A stretch of 59,712 nucleotides of DNA, taken from a bacterium. GTDB taxonomy: Bacteria; Planctomycetota; UBA1135; GCA-002686595. Shown here piece after piece: positions 34,534 through 42,344 of this stretch (positions are counted from its first letter, which is position 1; every line of letters starts with the position of its first letter). The DNA lies in NCBI GenBank assembly GCA_024228395.1, contig JAAETM010000436.1, positions 1 through 59,712 of the forward strand. The letters run 5' to 3'. The position numbers were made by a program, and so were the translations under genes. The notes beneath the pieces were generated by a model. It was given only the letters and a program-made list of their open reading frames with translations, searched no databases and was not told the origin of the DNA.

Positions 34534-35421
34534 ATGAATGAGATCGACCCCGGATACCTGGAAGACCTACTCACCCAAATCGGGCAGCAACTCGTTAGCG
34601 GAGGCCTTCCGCAGACCCTCGAGGTCGGTGCGGCCGGATTTCAGGCCCTGACTGGCGCCGGTGGTGTGCAAGCTGCGAACCCGAGCGGCTTGCAGGGTTT
34701 TGTGGCGGCGGGAGCCTGTCGCCTCGGCATCTGCGGACCTGATCCCGCCCGCTTGGGTGACCTGGCCAGCTACTTGGACCACACCCTGCTCAAGCCGGAC
34801 GCCACCGCGGCTGAGATCGACGAGCTGTGTGCGGAAGCCATGGAGAATCACTTCGCTTCGGTGTGCGTGAACCCCACGTGGGTGCGCCGCGCCGCCGAGA
34901 TCCTGTCCGGTTCCGGCGTTTTGGTGTGCACCGTCATCGGCTTCCCCCTGGGTGCCAGCGTGCCCGAGGTCAAAGCTTACGAAGCCCGCCGAGCCATTGA
35001 GGACGGCGCCTGTGAGGTGGATATGGTGCAAAACGTGGGTGCCCTCAAGTCAGGCGATCACGCATTCGTTCAAAAGGACATCGCCACTGTGGCAGAGGCC
35101 ACCCACCGCTTGGGTGCTCGCCTGAAGGTCATTTTGGAGACCTGCTTGCTCACCCCGGCCGAGATATCCGCCTCCAGCGCCCTCTCAAAGGCGGCGGGCG
35201 CGGACTTCGTGAAGACCTCGACCGGTTTCGCGGGAGGCGGGGCCACCGCCGAGGATGTGGCCCTCATGCGTCAGGCGGTAGGTCCGGTCATGGGCGTCAA
35301 GGCCTCCGGCGGAGTCCGCGACCAGGAAACCGCGCAAGCCATGATCAAGGCCGGCGCCACCCGCCTCGGAGCCTCCGCTTCCGTGGCTATCGTGTGCGGG
35401 GAAAAGGGCTCGGGTTACTAA
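34534..35421 (+). CDS. deoC: Deoxyribose-phosphate aldolase with N-terminal extension
   Basis: 295 residues; the catalytic domain starts at ~78 ([20 protein letters not shown]). Family motifs: [63 protein letters not shown] (Schiff-base Lys) and VKASGGVRD. It splits 2-deoxyribose-5-phosphate into acetaldehyde and glyceraldehyde-3-phosphate. The first ~20 residues ([18 protein letters not shown]) form an amphipathic helix and residues 21-75 a Gly/Ala-rich linker, absent from ordinary DeoC (~220-260 residues). This layout matches cargo enzymes of sugar-phosphate-utilising microcompartments, in which DeoC and RpiB occur together. No shell gene is in the window. Confidence 0.93.
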   Translation: MNEIDPGYLEDLLTQIGQQLVSGGLPQTLEVGAAGFQALTGAGGVQAANPSGLQGFVAAGACRLGICGPDPARLGDLASYLDHTLLKPDATAAEIDELCAEAMENHFASVCVNPTWVRRAAEILSGSGVLVCTVIGFPLGASVPEVKAYEARRAIEDGACEVDMVQNVGALKSGDHAFVQKDIATVAEATHRLGARLKVILETCLLTPAEISASSALSKAAGADFVKTSTGFAGGGATAEDVALMRQAVGPVMGVKASGGVRDQETAQAMIKAGATRLGASASVAIVCGEKGSGY

Positions 35422-35443
35422 GTTCCAGCAGCCGCGTGTGGAC

Positions 35444-35878
35444 CTAGTTGCCGCTTTCGATCTGTGAAATGCCGATGTCGGCATCGGCTCCCTCACCTCC
35501 GCGAGCGCCATCTTTGCCAAGAAAACACAGTTCCCAGGTCTGCCCTTGATCGTCTTGGGAGTACCCATAGGCTCGCCCGTATGCGTCGAGGGGGAGTTCG
35601 GCTTTGCCAAAGTAGTGCTTTCCGTGCTCGTCCACCTGAATCAGGAGCTGCAGGTCTGAAGGACTTTCGCCCCCGTTGTTGCGTTGAAAGTGGCTGACAG
35701 CTGAACCGATGGCGGCCAGATCCTGTTGGGCTTTTGATAGAGCATCGGCGGCACGGATCGCACTTCTCGACGCACAGGGTTGGCAGTTATGGCAGTTATG
35801 GCAGTTATGGCAGTTTTGGCAGCCCGTGAGGGATGAGACGAGGAGGGCGACGGCAAGGAAGGTGGTTGCGGCTCTCAT
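35444..35878 (-). CDS. Lipoprotein with Cys-His repeat and GspG-like C-terminal domain
   Basis: 144 residues. A lipoprotein signal is clear (VALLVSSLTGC). Directly after the lipid Cys comes QNCHNCHNCHNCQPC, from a 9-base tandem repeat, a possible metal- or haem-free Cys/His cluster on the tether. Residues ~40-70 are a helix (ALSKAQQDLAAIGSAVSHFQ). The C-terminal part (LPLDAYGRAYGYSQDDQG, WELCFLGKDGARGGEGADAD) matches the C-terminal core of type II secretion major pseudopilin GspG, including the Ca-binding GGEGADAD end, but the pilin N-terminal methylation helix is missing. It is not an operon member with the convergent deoC. The role is unknown. Confidence 0.75.
   Translation of the reverse strand: MRAATTFLAVALLVSSLTGCQNCHNCHNCHNCQPCASRSAIRAADALSKAQQDLAAIGSAVSHFQRNNGGESPSDLQLLIQVDEHGKHYFGKAELPLDAYGRAYGYSQDDQGQTWELCFLGKDGARGGEGADADIGISQIESGN
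35782..35822. repeat. 9-bp tandem repeat encoding Asn-Cys-His units
   Basis: Three exact copies of GGCAGTTAT plus one GGCAGTTTT and a partial copy lie in the lipoprotein gene. On the coding strand they encode NCH repeated, so copy number changes would add or remove CxxC units without a frameshift. Confidence 0.8.
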
Positions 35879-36067
35879 GATGCAGGGTCGGGGCTGAAAT
35901 TAGTGAATTCGGGCATTCTAGCCCCTTTTGGGCATGGCTGCCAATCGCAGGACGCGTTTCATCCAAAGCGCCCTTGGATGTGGGCAATGAACGGCCCAGC
36001 CAAAGATGGATGGGTCATTAAAAGCACCTCTCTTGGCTATTAAGCGACCTCTATCAGTGCGCCAGGC

Positions 36068-36544
36068 CTATGGCAGGAAGTTCAGCACTTGCGTTGCGAT
36101 CAACACCTCATCGGCCGGGTGGGTGGCTTGCATGGAATGGATGCTGGTGGCGTTGTCGCGCACGTTGGGCTCGCGCTTGGCCTGTTCGCGGACCCTAAAA
36201 AGATCGAGCACCCGATCTTCGAGGCGACGCCCGGCGGGTGCTTGGTAGAGAATTTCGATCAGGCCTTCTTCGGAGGAGCCGGGATCCAGCTCGAGGGGAT
36301 CGGTGGGGCCCGCGGCGCGAATGCGGCAGGGGCGCGTTCCCGGGAATAGGGTGGGGTAGGAAATCAGGCCCCAGAGCATCTGCCCATCGTGGGCACGCAG
36401 ACGGAATTCCTCCACCCGGCGACCCCCGCCAGAGAGGTCCTTGCGTGGCGAGGACATCATCGATGTGGGGCCGTAGGCAAGTTGGGAGAGCCGTTTGTGC
36501 CAGTAGGACGGCTCCAGGAGCAGGGGGTGGACAGCGTGAGACAT
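36068..36544 (-). CDS. Protein of unknown function
   Basis: About 158 residues from ATG 36544 (MSHAVHPLLLEPSYWHKRLS); ATG 36613 (MNILAQLPRSERTT) is an alternative. The sequence is globular without signal peptide or TM helix: VEEFRLRAHDGQMLWGLISY, SSEEGLIEILYQAPAGRRLE, RVLDLFRVREQAKREPNVRD. HDGQ followed by LWGLI faintly recalls acetyl-xylan esterase/hydrolase N-termini, but no catalytic triad is present. It lies divergent from the amidohydrolase array. No family is assigned. Confidence 0.55.
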   Translation of the reverse strand: MSHAVHPLLLEPSYWHKRLSQLAYGPTSMMSSPRKDLSGGGRRVEEFRLRAHDGQMLWGLISYPTLFPGTRPCRIRAAGPTDPLELDPGSSEEGLIEILYQAPAGRRLEDRVLDLFRVREQAKREPNVRDNATSIHSMQATHPADEVLIATQVLNFLP

Positions 36545-36895
36545 GGTACGGAGCTTCGTGACGAGCCGTGATGTTGTCCGTTCCGAACGGGGAAGCTGGG
36601 CCAAGATGTTCATTTTCGCAAATGGACACGGTTGACCCTCTTTATAGGGGCCGTGGGGCGTTCTCAAACTCGCCCCCCAGGACAGGTTCGCTGACCCGCC
36701 CCCCGTAAAAGGCCCGTAACTGGGTTTGGAGTCTGTGATTAGCTGATTTGGCCTTAGCCTGCAATGCGCCTGCAACCCTATGATTGGGGCGTCCAGTTTG
36801 CCTGGGCCCTCCAAAAGGATCCCTCAAAAGGGGCCGGGGCTTTGCCCTGGTGTCACCCCGTGGATTCTCCTCTCGGCACATCACCACCCCGGTTT
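36545..36895. other. Intergenic region before the amidohydrolase array (351 bases)
   Basis: It separates the minus-strand unknown gene from the eight-gene array and must contain the array promoter. G- and C-runs are frequent (for example CCGCCCCCCGTAAAAGG). An open frame continuous with the first array gene starts at 36764, but its translation before ATG 36896 is not protein-like. I see no riboswitch-like fold or clear promoter hexamers. Confidence 0.4.
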
Positions 36896-38392
36896 ATGCG
36901 TTTCCTAATTTTGCGATTGGCCTTGGCCCTTGGGCTGGGAGTTTCAATCCCCATCAACCTCGCATGGTCACAAGAGGTAGAATCTTCCCAGAAAGGGGAA
37001 GAGGTCGAGTCCTCCAAGGAGGAGTCCACCGAAAAGAAGGATGACCAAAAGGACGAACCCAAAGCCAAAGAAGAGGCCGAGGAAGAAGCACCCCCTGAGC
37101 CTGCCATGGAACTTGCCGCTGAAACCGGCGCGTTGCTTTTTATTGAAGCCGAGCGTTTGATCGTTCAGCCGGGAAAGGAAATAGCAAACGGCAAGCTGAT
37201 CGTTCGTAATGGTTTGATTCAAAAGGTCGGCACCGATTTGGTCGCCCCCGAAGGTGCACGCACGATCAATGGCAAAGTGGTTTGCGCAGGATTTATCGAC
37301 CCCTGGTCGACCTTGGCGGTGGATGGCGGGTCGCTCAACGAAATGCGAACCGATGCAACCCTCGGAGCCAAGGATGCCCTGGACTTGTTTGGCCCTAAGC
37401 ACGACTTTGAACGCGCAATGACCGCAGGTGTTTTGACCTTCGAAACCCACATTGGCTCCCGAGCAGTTATTAGTGGAACCGGTGTCATTCTCCGCTCCCA
37501 GCCCAGCACCGAAACCGCTGACGTGCTCATTTCAGAGCGCTCCGCCATGTGGTCCGCGGTCGGCATCGGCTCAGGAGTGATCCAGCGCATTGAAGAAGTG
37601 GATGCTCTTGTCGGGCGGCTGACGTCGGGTGAGGCTTACCTCAGGTCTTGGCGTAAGTACGAAAAGGACTTGGCCGAGTGGGAGGAAGAGATCACCGAGT
37701 TGCAGAAGAAGCTCGACAAGGATTTTAAGAAAGCCAAGAAGGATCGCGACAAGAAGGTCAAGAAGGCCAAGGAAGACGGCAAGGAGCACAAGGACAAGAA
37801 ACACAAGGAGCCCAAACCCCCGCGCAAGCCGAAGCTACACAAGGACAAGGAAACCCTGGGCCGGGTCATGGCGGGTGAGATTCCCCTCATCGTGCGTGCC
37901 AACCGCCCCGCCGTTCTGCGCAACCTGCTCGATGCCACAAGGGGCATGTCTTCCTTGCGCATGGTTATCTCGGGCGGCAAGAGCGCCATGCACGTGGCAC
38001 CTCGACTCGCTGCCCGCGAGATCCCCGTCATCGTTTGGCCTGCCCAGGCGTTGACCGATTCGAACAGCCCAGAGAGCACTGGTCTCGATCTGGCCGGAGA
38101 GCTTTCCCGCGCGGGCGTTCCGGTGGTGATCGGTTCTGGTTTGTCCGGTGAGACGGCCGCCCTTCCCCTCTACGCATCCCTTGCGGTCGGACACGGCCTG
38201 GATGCGGATCAAGCACTCGCTGCAATCACCACCCGAGTGGCGCGCATATTCGACCTCCACAATGAGTTGGGTTCCCTGCGCCGCGGGCGTCGGGCCGAAC
38301 TTTTGATCATGGACGGAGAACCCCTTTCCATGGGCACCAGCATTCAATATGTCGTGTCCGCCGGTGAAGTCGTCATGGAGCCCAAGGAATAA
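36896..38392 (+). CDS. Amidohydrolase-like secreted protein 1 (degenerate active site)
   Basis: 498 residues with signal peptide MRFLILRLALALGLG (to LAWSQ), then an acidic/Lys-rich stretch (EKKDDQKDEPKAKEEAEEEA). The composite beta domain is recognisable (IANGKLIVRNGLIQKVGTD) and the C-terminus ends with the family signature LGSLRRGRRAELLIMDGEP and VVSAGEVV. At the position of the HxH metal motif it has AGFIDPWSTLAV, so no metal ligands. A long Lys-rich insertion (~255-320, EEITELQKKLDKDFKKAKKD and beyond) is probably coiled coil. It is the first gene of the array, 5 bases before the next. It is probably non-catalytic. Confidence 0.85.
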   Translation: MRFLILRLALALGLGVSIPINLAWSQEVESSQKGEEVESSKEESTEKKDDQKDEPKAKEEAEEEAPPEPAMELAAETGALLFIEAERLIVQPGKEIANGKLIVRNGLIQKVGTDLVAPEGARTINGKVVCAGFIDPWSTLAVDGGSLNEMRTDATLGAKDALDLFGPKHDFERAMTAGVLTFETHIGSRAVISGTGVILRSQPSTETADVLISERSAMWSAVGIGSGVIQRIEEVDALVGRLTSGEAYLRSWRKYEKDLAEWEEEITELQKKLDKDFKKAKKDRDKKVKKAKEDGKEHKDKKHKEPKPPRKPKLHKDKETLGRVMAGEIPLIVRANRPAVLRNLLDATRGMSSLRMVISGGKSAMHVAPRLAAREIPVIVWPAQALTDSNSPESTGLDLAGELSRAGVPVVIGSGLSGETAALPLYASLAVGHGLDADQALAAITTRVARIFDLHNELGSLRRGRRAELLIMDGEPLSMGTSIQYVVSAGEVVMEPKE

Positions 38393-38397
38393 CAGTC

Positions 38398-39603
38398 ATG
38401 TTTGTAATCTCAATGGCAATGGCCCTGCTCACGGGCACGGCATCACTCGATACGCAACTCACCCCGGTGGAGGCATCCCCCGGGTTCGTCCTGGAAGCGG
38501 ACCATGTGCATACCGGTTCTGGTCCCACCCTCGAGCCTGGCAAGGTGTGGGTACGCGACGGCAAAATTGTTGCGGTTGGGGTTGATGTCGATGCTCCCGA
38601 GGGAACGCCTTCGATCCATGTGGAGGGTCACCTGTCCGCAGGCATGATCGCCCTGGGTGAAACGTCCTTGCTGGGACGCGAGGCGGCGGATACCACCCGG
38701 TTCATCATGCCTGAGGCGGAAGGTCGTTTGGGTTTCGATCCGAAAATGCCCGCGCTTCCGCGTCTTGCCCAAGAGGGCATCACCACCGTCGTGTTGACCC
38801 CACCTTCTCACTCCCTGGTAGCTGGCCGCGGCGTGATCGCCAAGACTGGCAATGGGCGCATCGTTGCCACTGCGGAGTCCATGCACATGGCATTTGACTC
38901 TGCAATGTTCCAAGGCCGTTCAGACCCGTCCAATGGAACGAGTTTTGGAGGCGGCTTCATTGTGTTTGGCGGTGCGAGTGGTGCTGTGAACCCGAACGGA
39001 TATCGTACCAGCTACCCGGGCGCCTCCGCTTTGCTCGAGGAGCGCATGGCGGATGGCAAGGGATCCTTTGGAAGCCTGTCCAAGGGCAAACTACGCGGAT
39101 GGCTGCGCTCCACCAATCGGGCGGAAGCAACCCGCGCGCTCTCGTTTGCGATGCGCCACAAGATTCAAGGCACTCTGGAAGCGGGAGCTCGTATCGGTGA
39201 CTTGGCCGCCCAGGTCAGAGCCTCCGGACTGGGCGTTGCGCTCAGGGCCTTCGGCGAGAGGGGATCTCATTTCTCCGCGCAATCGGCAGTGGCGCTCGCA
39301 AGTCAGAGCGTACCTTTCGGCTTCTGCATTAACGCAAAAAGCCGCCATGCTTCTTCTCTGCGACTTTCCGCGGCGATCTGCCGCAGGGCTGGCCTGAGCC
39401 AGCAAGCCACTTGGGCAGCCCTGACGTCCGGTGCTGCAACAGCTACAGGCATTCAAGATTTGGTTGGCGAGTTAGCTCCCGGCCGTGATGCGGACTTGGT
39501 CCTTTGGACCGGAGCCCCTACCGAACTAACCAGTCAAGTGCTGCGCGTCTGGGTAGACGGGCAAGCCATCTCCGGCATCAACGCCAAGCAAGGAGCCAAA
39601 TAG
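38398..39603 (+). CDS. Amidohydrolase-like secreted protein 2 (degenerate active site)
   Basis: 401 residues; MFVISMAMALLTGTA is a short signal sequence. The fold is seen in KVWVRDGKIVAVGVDVDAPE, the block EGITTVVLTPPSHSLVAGRG shared by array members, and the C-terminal VGELAPGRDADLVLWTGAP then VWVDGQAI. The HxH position reads LSAGMIALGETSLL, with no His, and the C-terminal Asp of the metal site is also absent (VPFGFCINAKS). It lacks charged insertions and is the most compact member. It sits 2 bases before the next gene. Confidence 0.85.
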   Translation: MFVISMAMALLTGTASLDTQLTPVEASPGFVLEADHVHTGSGPTLEPGKVWVRDGKIVAVGVDVDAPEGTPSIHVEGHLSAGMIALGETSLLGREAADTTRFIMPEAEGRLGFDPKMPALPRLAQEGITTVVLTPPSHSLVAGRGVIAKTGNGRIVATAESMHMAFDSAMFQGRSDPSNGTSFGGGFIVFGGASGAVNPNGYRTSYPGASALLEERMADGKGSFGSLSKGKLRGWLRSTNRAEATRALSFAMRHKIQGTLEAGARIGDLAAQVRASGLGVALRAFGERGSHFSAQSAVALASQSVPFGFCINAKSRHASSLRLSAAICRRAGLSQQATWAALTSGAATATGIQDLVGELAPGRDADLVLWTGAPTELTSQVLRVWVDGQAISGINAKQGAK

Positions 39604-39605
39604 TG

Positions 39606-40856
39606 ATGAGCCTTCTTACGAAACGACTCTTGTGCACTGGGGCCATGTCGGCTCTTTTGGTGGCCACTTCCTGGGCCCAGGAAAAGGAAACCAAGCCCAG
39701 CGACAACGCTTCGATCTTTGCGGGGGTGTTGCACACATCCACAGGTGAAATCCTGAAGAATGTGCACGTTACCGTGAAGGATGGTCGCATCGAAACCATC
39801 GCCGCTGGCGTAAAGGCGCCCGAGGGTGCTGTGACCGGGGCGGTGCTGACGGCCGGTATGATCGACCTGAGTCCGCATATCGCCGTGGTAAGTTCCGCCG
39901 TGGAGCAGACCAATGAAGTCGAAGCACGCTTGTCCGTGGCGGGAGCTTTGGACCTGTTCAGCCCGACTTGGAACCGGTTGGCCAAAACGGGCGTCACCAC
40001 CGTGTTGGTTTCTCCCCCCGACCGTAATGTGGTCGGGGGCATGAGTGCCATCCTGAAGACCTACGGTTCTACCGATTTGGTCAAGCGTCAGTTGAATGGT
40101 CAACCCTTCCTGCGCGGAGCCATGGGCGATGCGCCCAGTAGCGGCAACCGTCCGGCCTATGGTTCTCCCGACTCGGTTTTCAACCGTCGCCCCACCACCC
40201 GCATGGGTGTTGAATGGGAATGGCGCAAGGCGTTCTATGATGCTGCGGCTGCGGGTGAATTTCCCGATCTCGAGTTCCCCGGCGCCGATGTGTTTCGCGC
40301 CGTTCTGGCCGGCAATGTCACCTTGTATGTGCAAGCATTCACAGCCATCGATATCCGCACCGCGGTCTTCCTCAAGGAAGAAATGAGCGAACAGGGTTTT
40401 GGTGATATGAACCTGTGGATCGACGGTGGTTCTGAGGCTTGGAAGGACTCCCAGCTATTGAAGCGTTCGGGCAGCGGGGTCGTGTTGGCACCTTTCCCTT
40501 CCGATGGTCGATCCAGCGAGCGTTCCTTCATGGCATGGCGAGTGGCCCGCGATCTGGCAGAGTCGGGAATTCGCTTCACCCTTTCCGCACACGGAAGCAC
40601 AACCCCGGGTTCCACCCTGGGTGACCAGGCCGGACGCGCCATGCACGGCGGCTTGAAATTCCAACAGGCATTGAACGCTGTGACGATCGAGCCTGCCCGT
40701 GCCCTCGGCATGGAAGACCGCATCGGAACGATTGCGATTGGCAAGCACGCCGACCTCGTGCTTTGGAGCGGAACTCCCTTTGAGCTCACCTCCCGTATCT
40801 CAGCCGTCTGGGTAGACGGCGTCCGTATCTTCCAGACCACCACCGAACAAAACTAA
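39606..40856 (+). CDS. Amidohydrolase-like secreted protein 3 (degenerate active site)
   Basis: 416 residues from ATG 39606 (GTG 39603 directly before it is also possible). Signal peptide MSLLTKRLLCTGAMSALLVA to SWAQ. Family marks: VHVTVKDGRIETIAAGVKAP, TGVTTVLVSPPDRNVVGGMS, and the end DRIGTIAIGKHADLVLWSGT then VWVDGVRIF. The metal motif is replaced by AGMIDLSPHIAVV, keeping a single His but not HxH, and the expected Asp strand reads IRFTLSAHGST. It is probably not an active hydrolase. Confidence 0.85.
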   Translation: MSLLTKRLLCTGAMSALLVATSWAQEKETKPSDNASIFAGVLHTSTGEILKNVHVTVKDGRIETIAAGVKAPEGAVTGAVLTAGMIDLSPHIAVVSSAVEQTNEVEARLSVAGALDLFSPTWNRLAKTGVTTVLVSPPDRNVVGGMSAILKTYGSTDLVKRQLNGQPFLRGAMGDAPSSGNRPAYGSPDSVFNRRPTTRMGVEWEWRKAFYDAAAAGEFPDLEFPGADVFRAVLAGNVTLYVQAFTAIDIRTAVFLKEEMSEQGFGDMNLWIDGGSEAWKDSQLLKRSGSGVVLAPFPSDGRSSERSFMAWRVARDLAESGIRFTLSAHGSTTPGSTLGDQAGRAMHGGLKFQQALNAVTIEPARALGMEDRIGTIAIGKHADLVLWSGTPFELTSRISAVWVDGVRIFQTTTEQN

Positions 40857-40895
40857 TCCCTAGCAGGACGTCCCTCGGCCGTTCAGGAACCGATC

Positions 40896-42344
40896 ATGAA
40901 ACGATTCACCAAGAAAGCCACCCTGGCCTTTTCTGTACTGTGCACCGCGCTAACTTTGGCACTTCCCACTGAAGCGGGCGAGAAGCAAGCTATCAAGGCG
41001 GGCACGATCATCACCATGGATGGGGAGCCTATCGTAGGTGGTGTGATCCTGATGGACTCCGGGCGCATCACTGCGGTGGGGCCCGCCTCCGAGATCGAAA
41101 TCCCGTGGGATGCGGAAGTGACCGATGCCCCCGGCATGGTCGCTGTACCTGGTTTTGTGGAAGCTCACAGCACCAATGGCATGGACCGCACCAACGAGAC
41201 CATTGACATGGGAGCCTTCTTCGACGTAAAGGACTCGGTCAACCCGGTTGCTTTCTACTTCCAAGATTCCCTGCGCTTCGGCATCACCACGATCAACATC
41301 CAGCAGGGCAACCAATGTGTGGTCGCTGCCCAGGGTGCGGTGGTAAAGCCGATCGGCGCCACGGTTGACCAGCTCATGGTACGCCCCCAAGCCGGTGTCA
41401 AGATGAGCATCTCTCCCAAGCGCGGAAAGTCCCGCGCTACCCAAGCGGCCGCACTGCGCAGGGCTTTTGGAGATCTGCGAGCTCATCTTGAGCAGCTGGT
41501 CGACGAGAACAAGCGCGGCGATGACCGTGCTCGCCGCGAGGCACTGGCCCAGGGCCGCGACTACGAAGGCGAGGATGGAAAAGGACGCCCCATGACCGGC
41601 AAGGGCTGGACCCTCGATGGAATGGAGAACATCCCTCGCGTGGAGATCGACGAAAAGTTGGCTCCCCTGCTCAAGGTCGTCGAAGGTCGCATGACGGTTT
41701 ACATGTACTGCGCCTCTCCGGCGGAGGTTCACACCGCTTTGAGCATCGCTCGCGAGAATGGTTTCTTGGAGCGCATGGTGTTCGTGCTCGGTAGCGGCTG
41801 CTTCAAGGCCGCCGACGAGATCGCTGCGGCCAAGGTTTCCGTCATCCTTTCCGCCCGTTTGATCCACACGGAAACCGACCCGATTTCCGCAGAGCAAACC
41901 AAGACTTTCGAGGCCCAGGTGTTCAAGGACAAGGGCGTCGAATTTGCCTTAACCTCACGCAACTCCGGTTTGGAGTCCCTGTGGTACCAGGCCGCACTTT
42001 GCGTTGGCCAGGGAATGACCCGTAAGGAAGCCCTCTCAGCCATCACCACAGCTCCGGCCAAAATCCTTGGATTGCAGGACAAGGTTGGCACGATCAAGCC
42101 CGGCGCCTATGCCAACGTGGTCCTTTACACCGGCGACCCGCTGAGTGTGACCTCCCACGTGAACCAGGTCTTCGTCGATGGCAAGGTGGCCTATGACCGC
42201 TCGAAGGACGCTCACCTCCGTCACTTGTTCGATGGCGAGAAGCCCAAGGGAACCGCACCGCTCGATGAGGACCAAGAAGGCAATATGCATGCCGGTGAGG
42301 GTCCCTCTAAAGAGGAAAAGAACGATTCCAAAGGGGACAAGTAA
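40896..42344 (+). CDS. Amidohydrolase-like secreted protein 4 (partly degenerate active site)
   Basis: 482 residues with an AGGAA Shine-Dalgarno site and signal peptide MKRFTKKATLAFSVLCTALT. The fold is clear: GVILMDSGRITAVGPASEIE, FGITTINIQQGNQCVVAAQG, ITTAPAKILGLQDKVGTIKP, VFVDGKVAYDRS. The metal motif reads PGFVEAHSTNG: the first His survives but the second is Thr. The Asp strand is EFALTSRNSG. Residues ~170-250 carry an Arg/Glu/Lys-rich insertion. The C-terminus is acidic (GEGPSKEEKNDSKGDK). Its stop overlaps the next start (TAATG). The retained His makes it intermediate between active and degenerate members. Confidence 0.85.
   Translation: MKRFTKKATLAFSVLCTALTLALPTEAGEKQAIKAGTIITMDGEPIVGGVILMDSGRITAVGPASEIEIPWDAEVTDAPGMVAVPGFVEAHSTNGMDRTNETIDMGAFFDVKDSVNPVAFYFQDSLRFGITTINIQQGNQCVVAAQGAVVKPIGATVDQLMVRPQAGVKMSISPKRGKSRATQAAALRRAFGDLRAHLEQLVDENKRGDDRARREALAQGRDYEGEDGKGRPMTGKGWTLDGMENIPRVEIDEKLAPLLKVVEGRMTVYMYCASPAEVHTALSIARENGFLERMVFVLGSGCFKAADEIAAAKVSVILSARLIHTETDPISAEQTKTFEAQVFKDKGVEFALTSRNSGLESLWYQAALCVGQGMTRKEALSAITTAPAKILGLQDKVGTIKPGAYANVVLYTGDPLSVTSHVNQVFVDGKVAYDRSKDAHLRHLFDGEKPKGTAPLDEDQEGNMHAGEGPSKEEKNDSKGDK

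Noticed and set aside
35782-35822. CRISPR-like short repeats
   Set aside because: The units are 9 bp, contiguous and in frame within a lipoprotein gene; there are no spacers. No CRISPR array is seen in the window.
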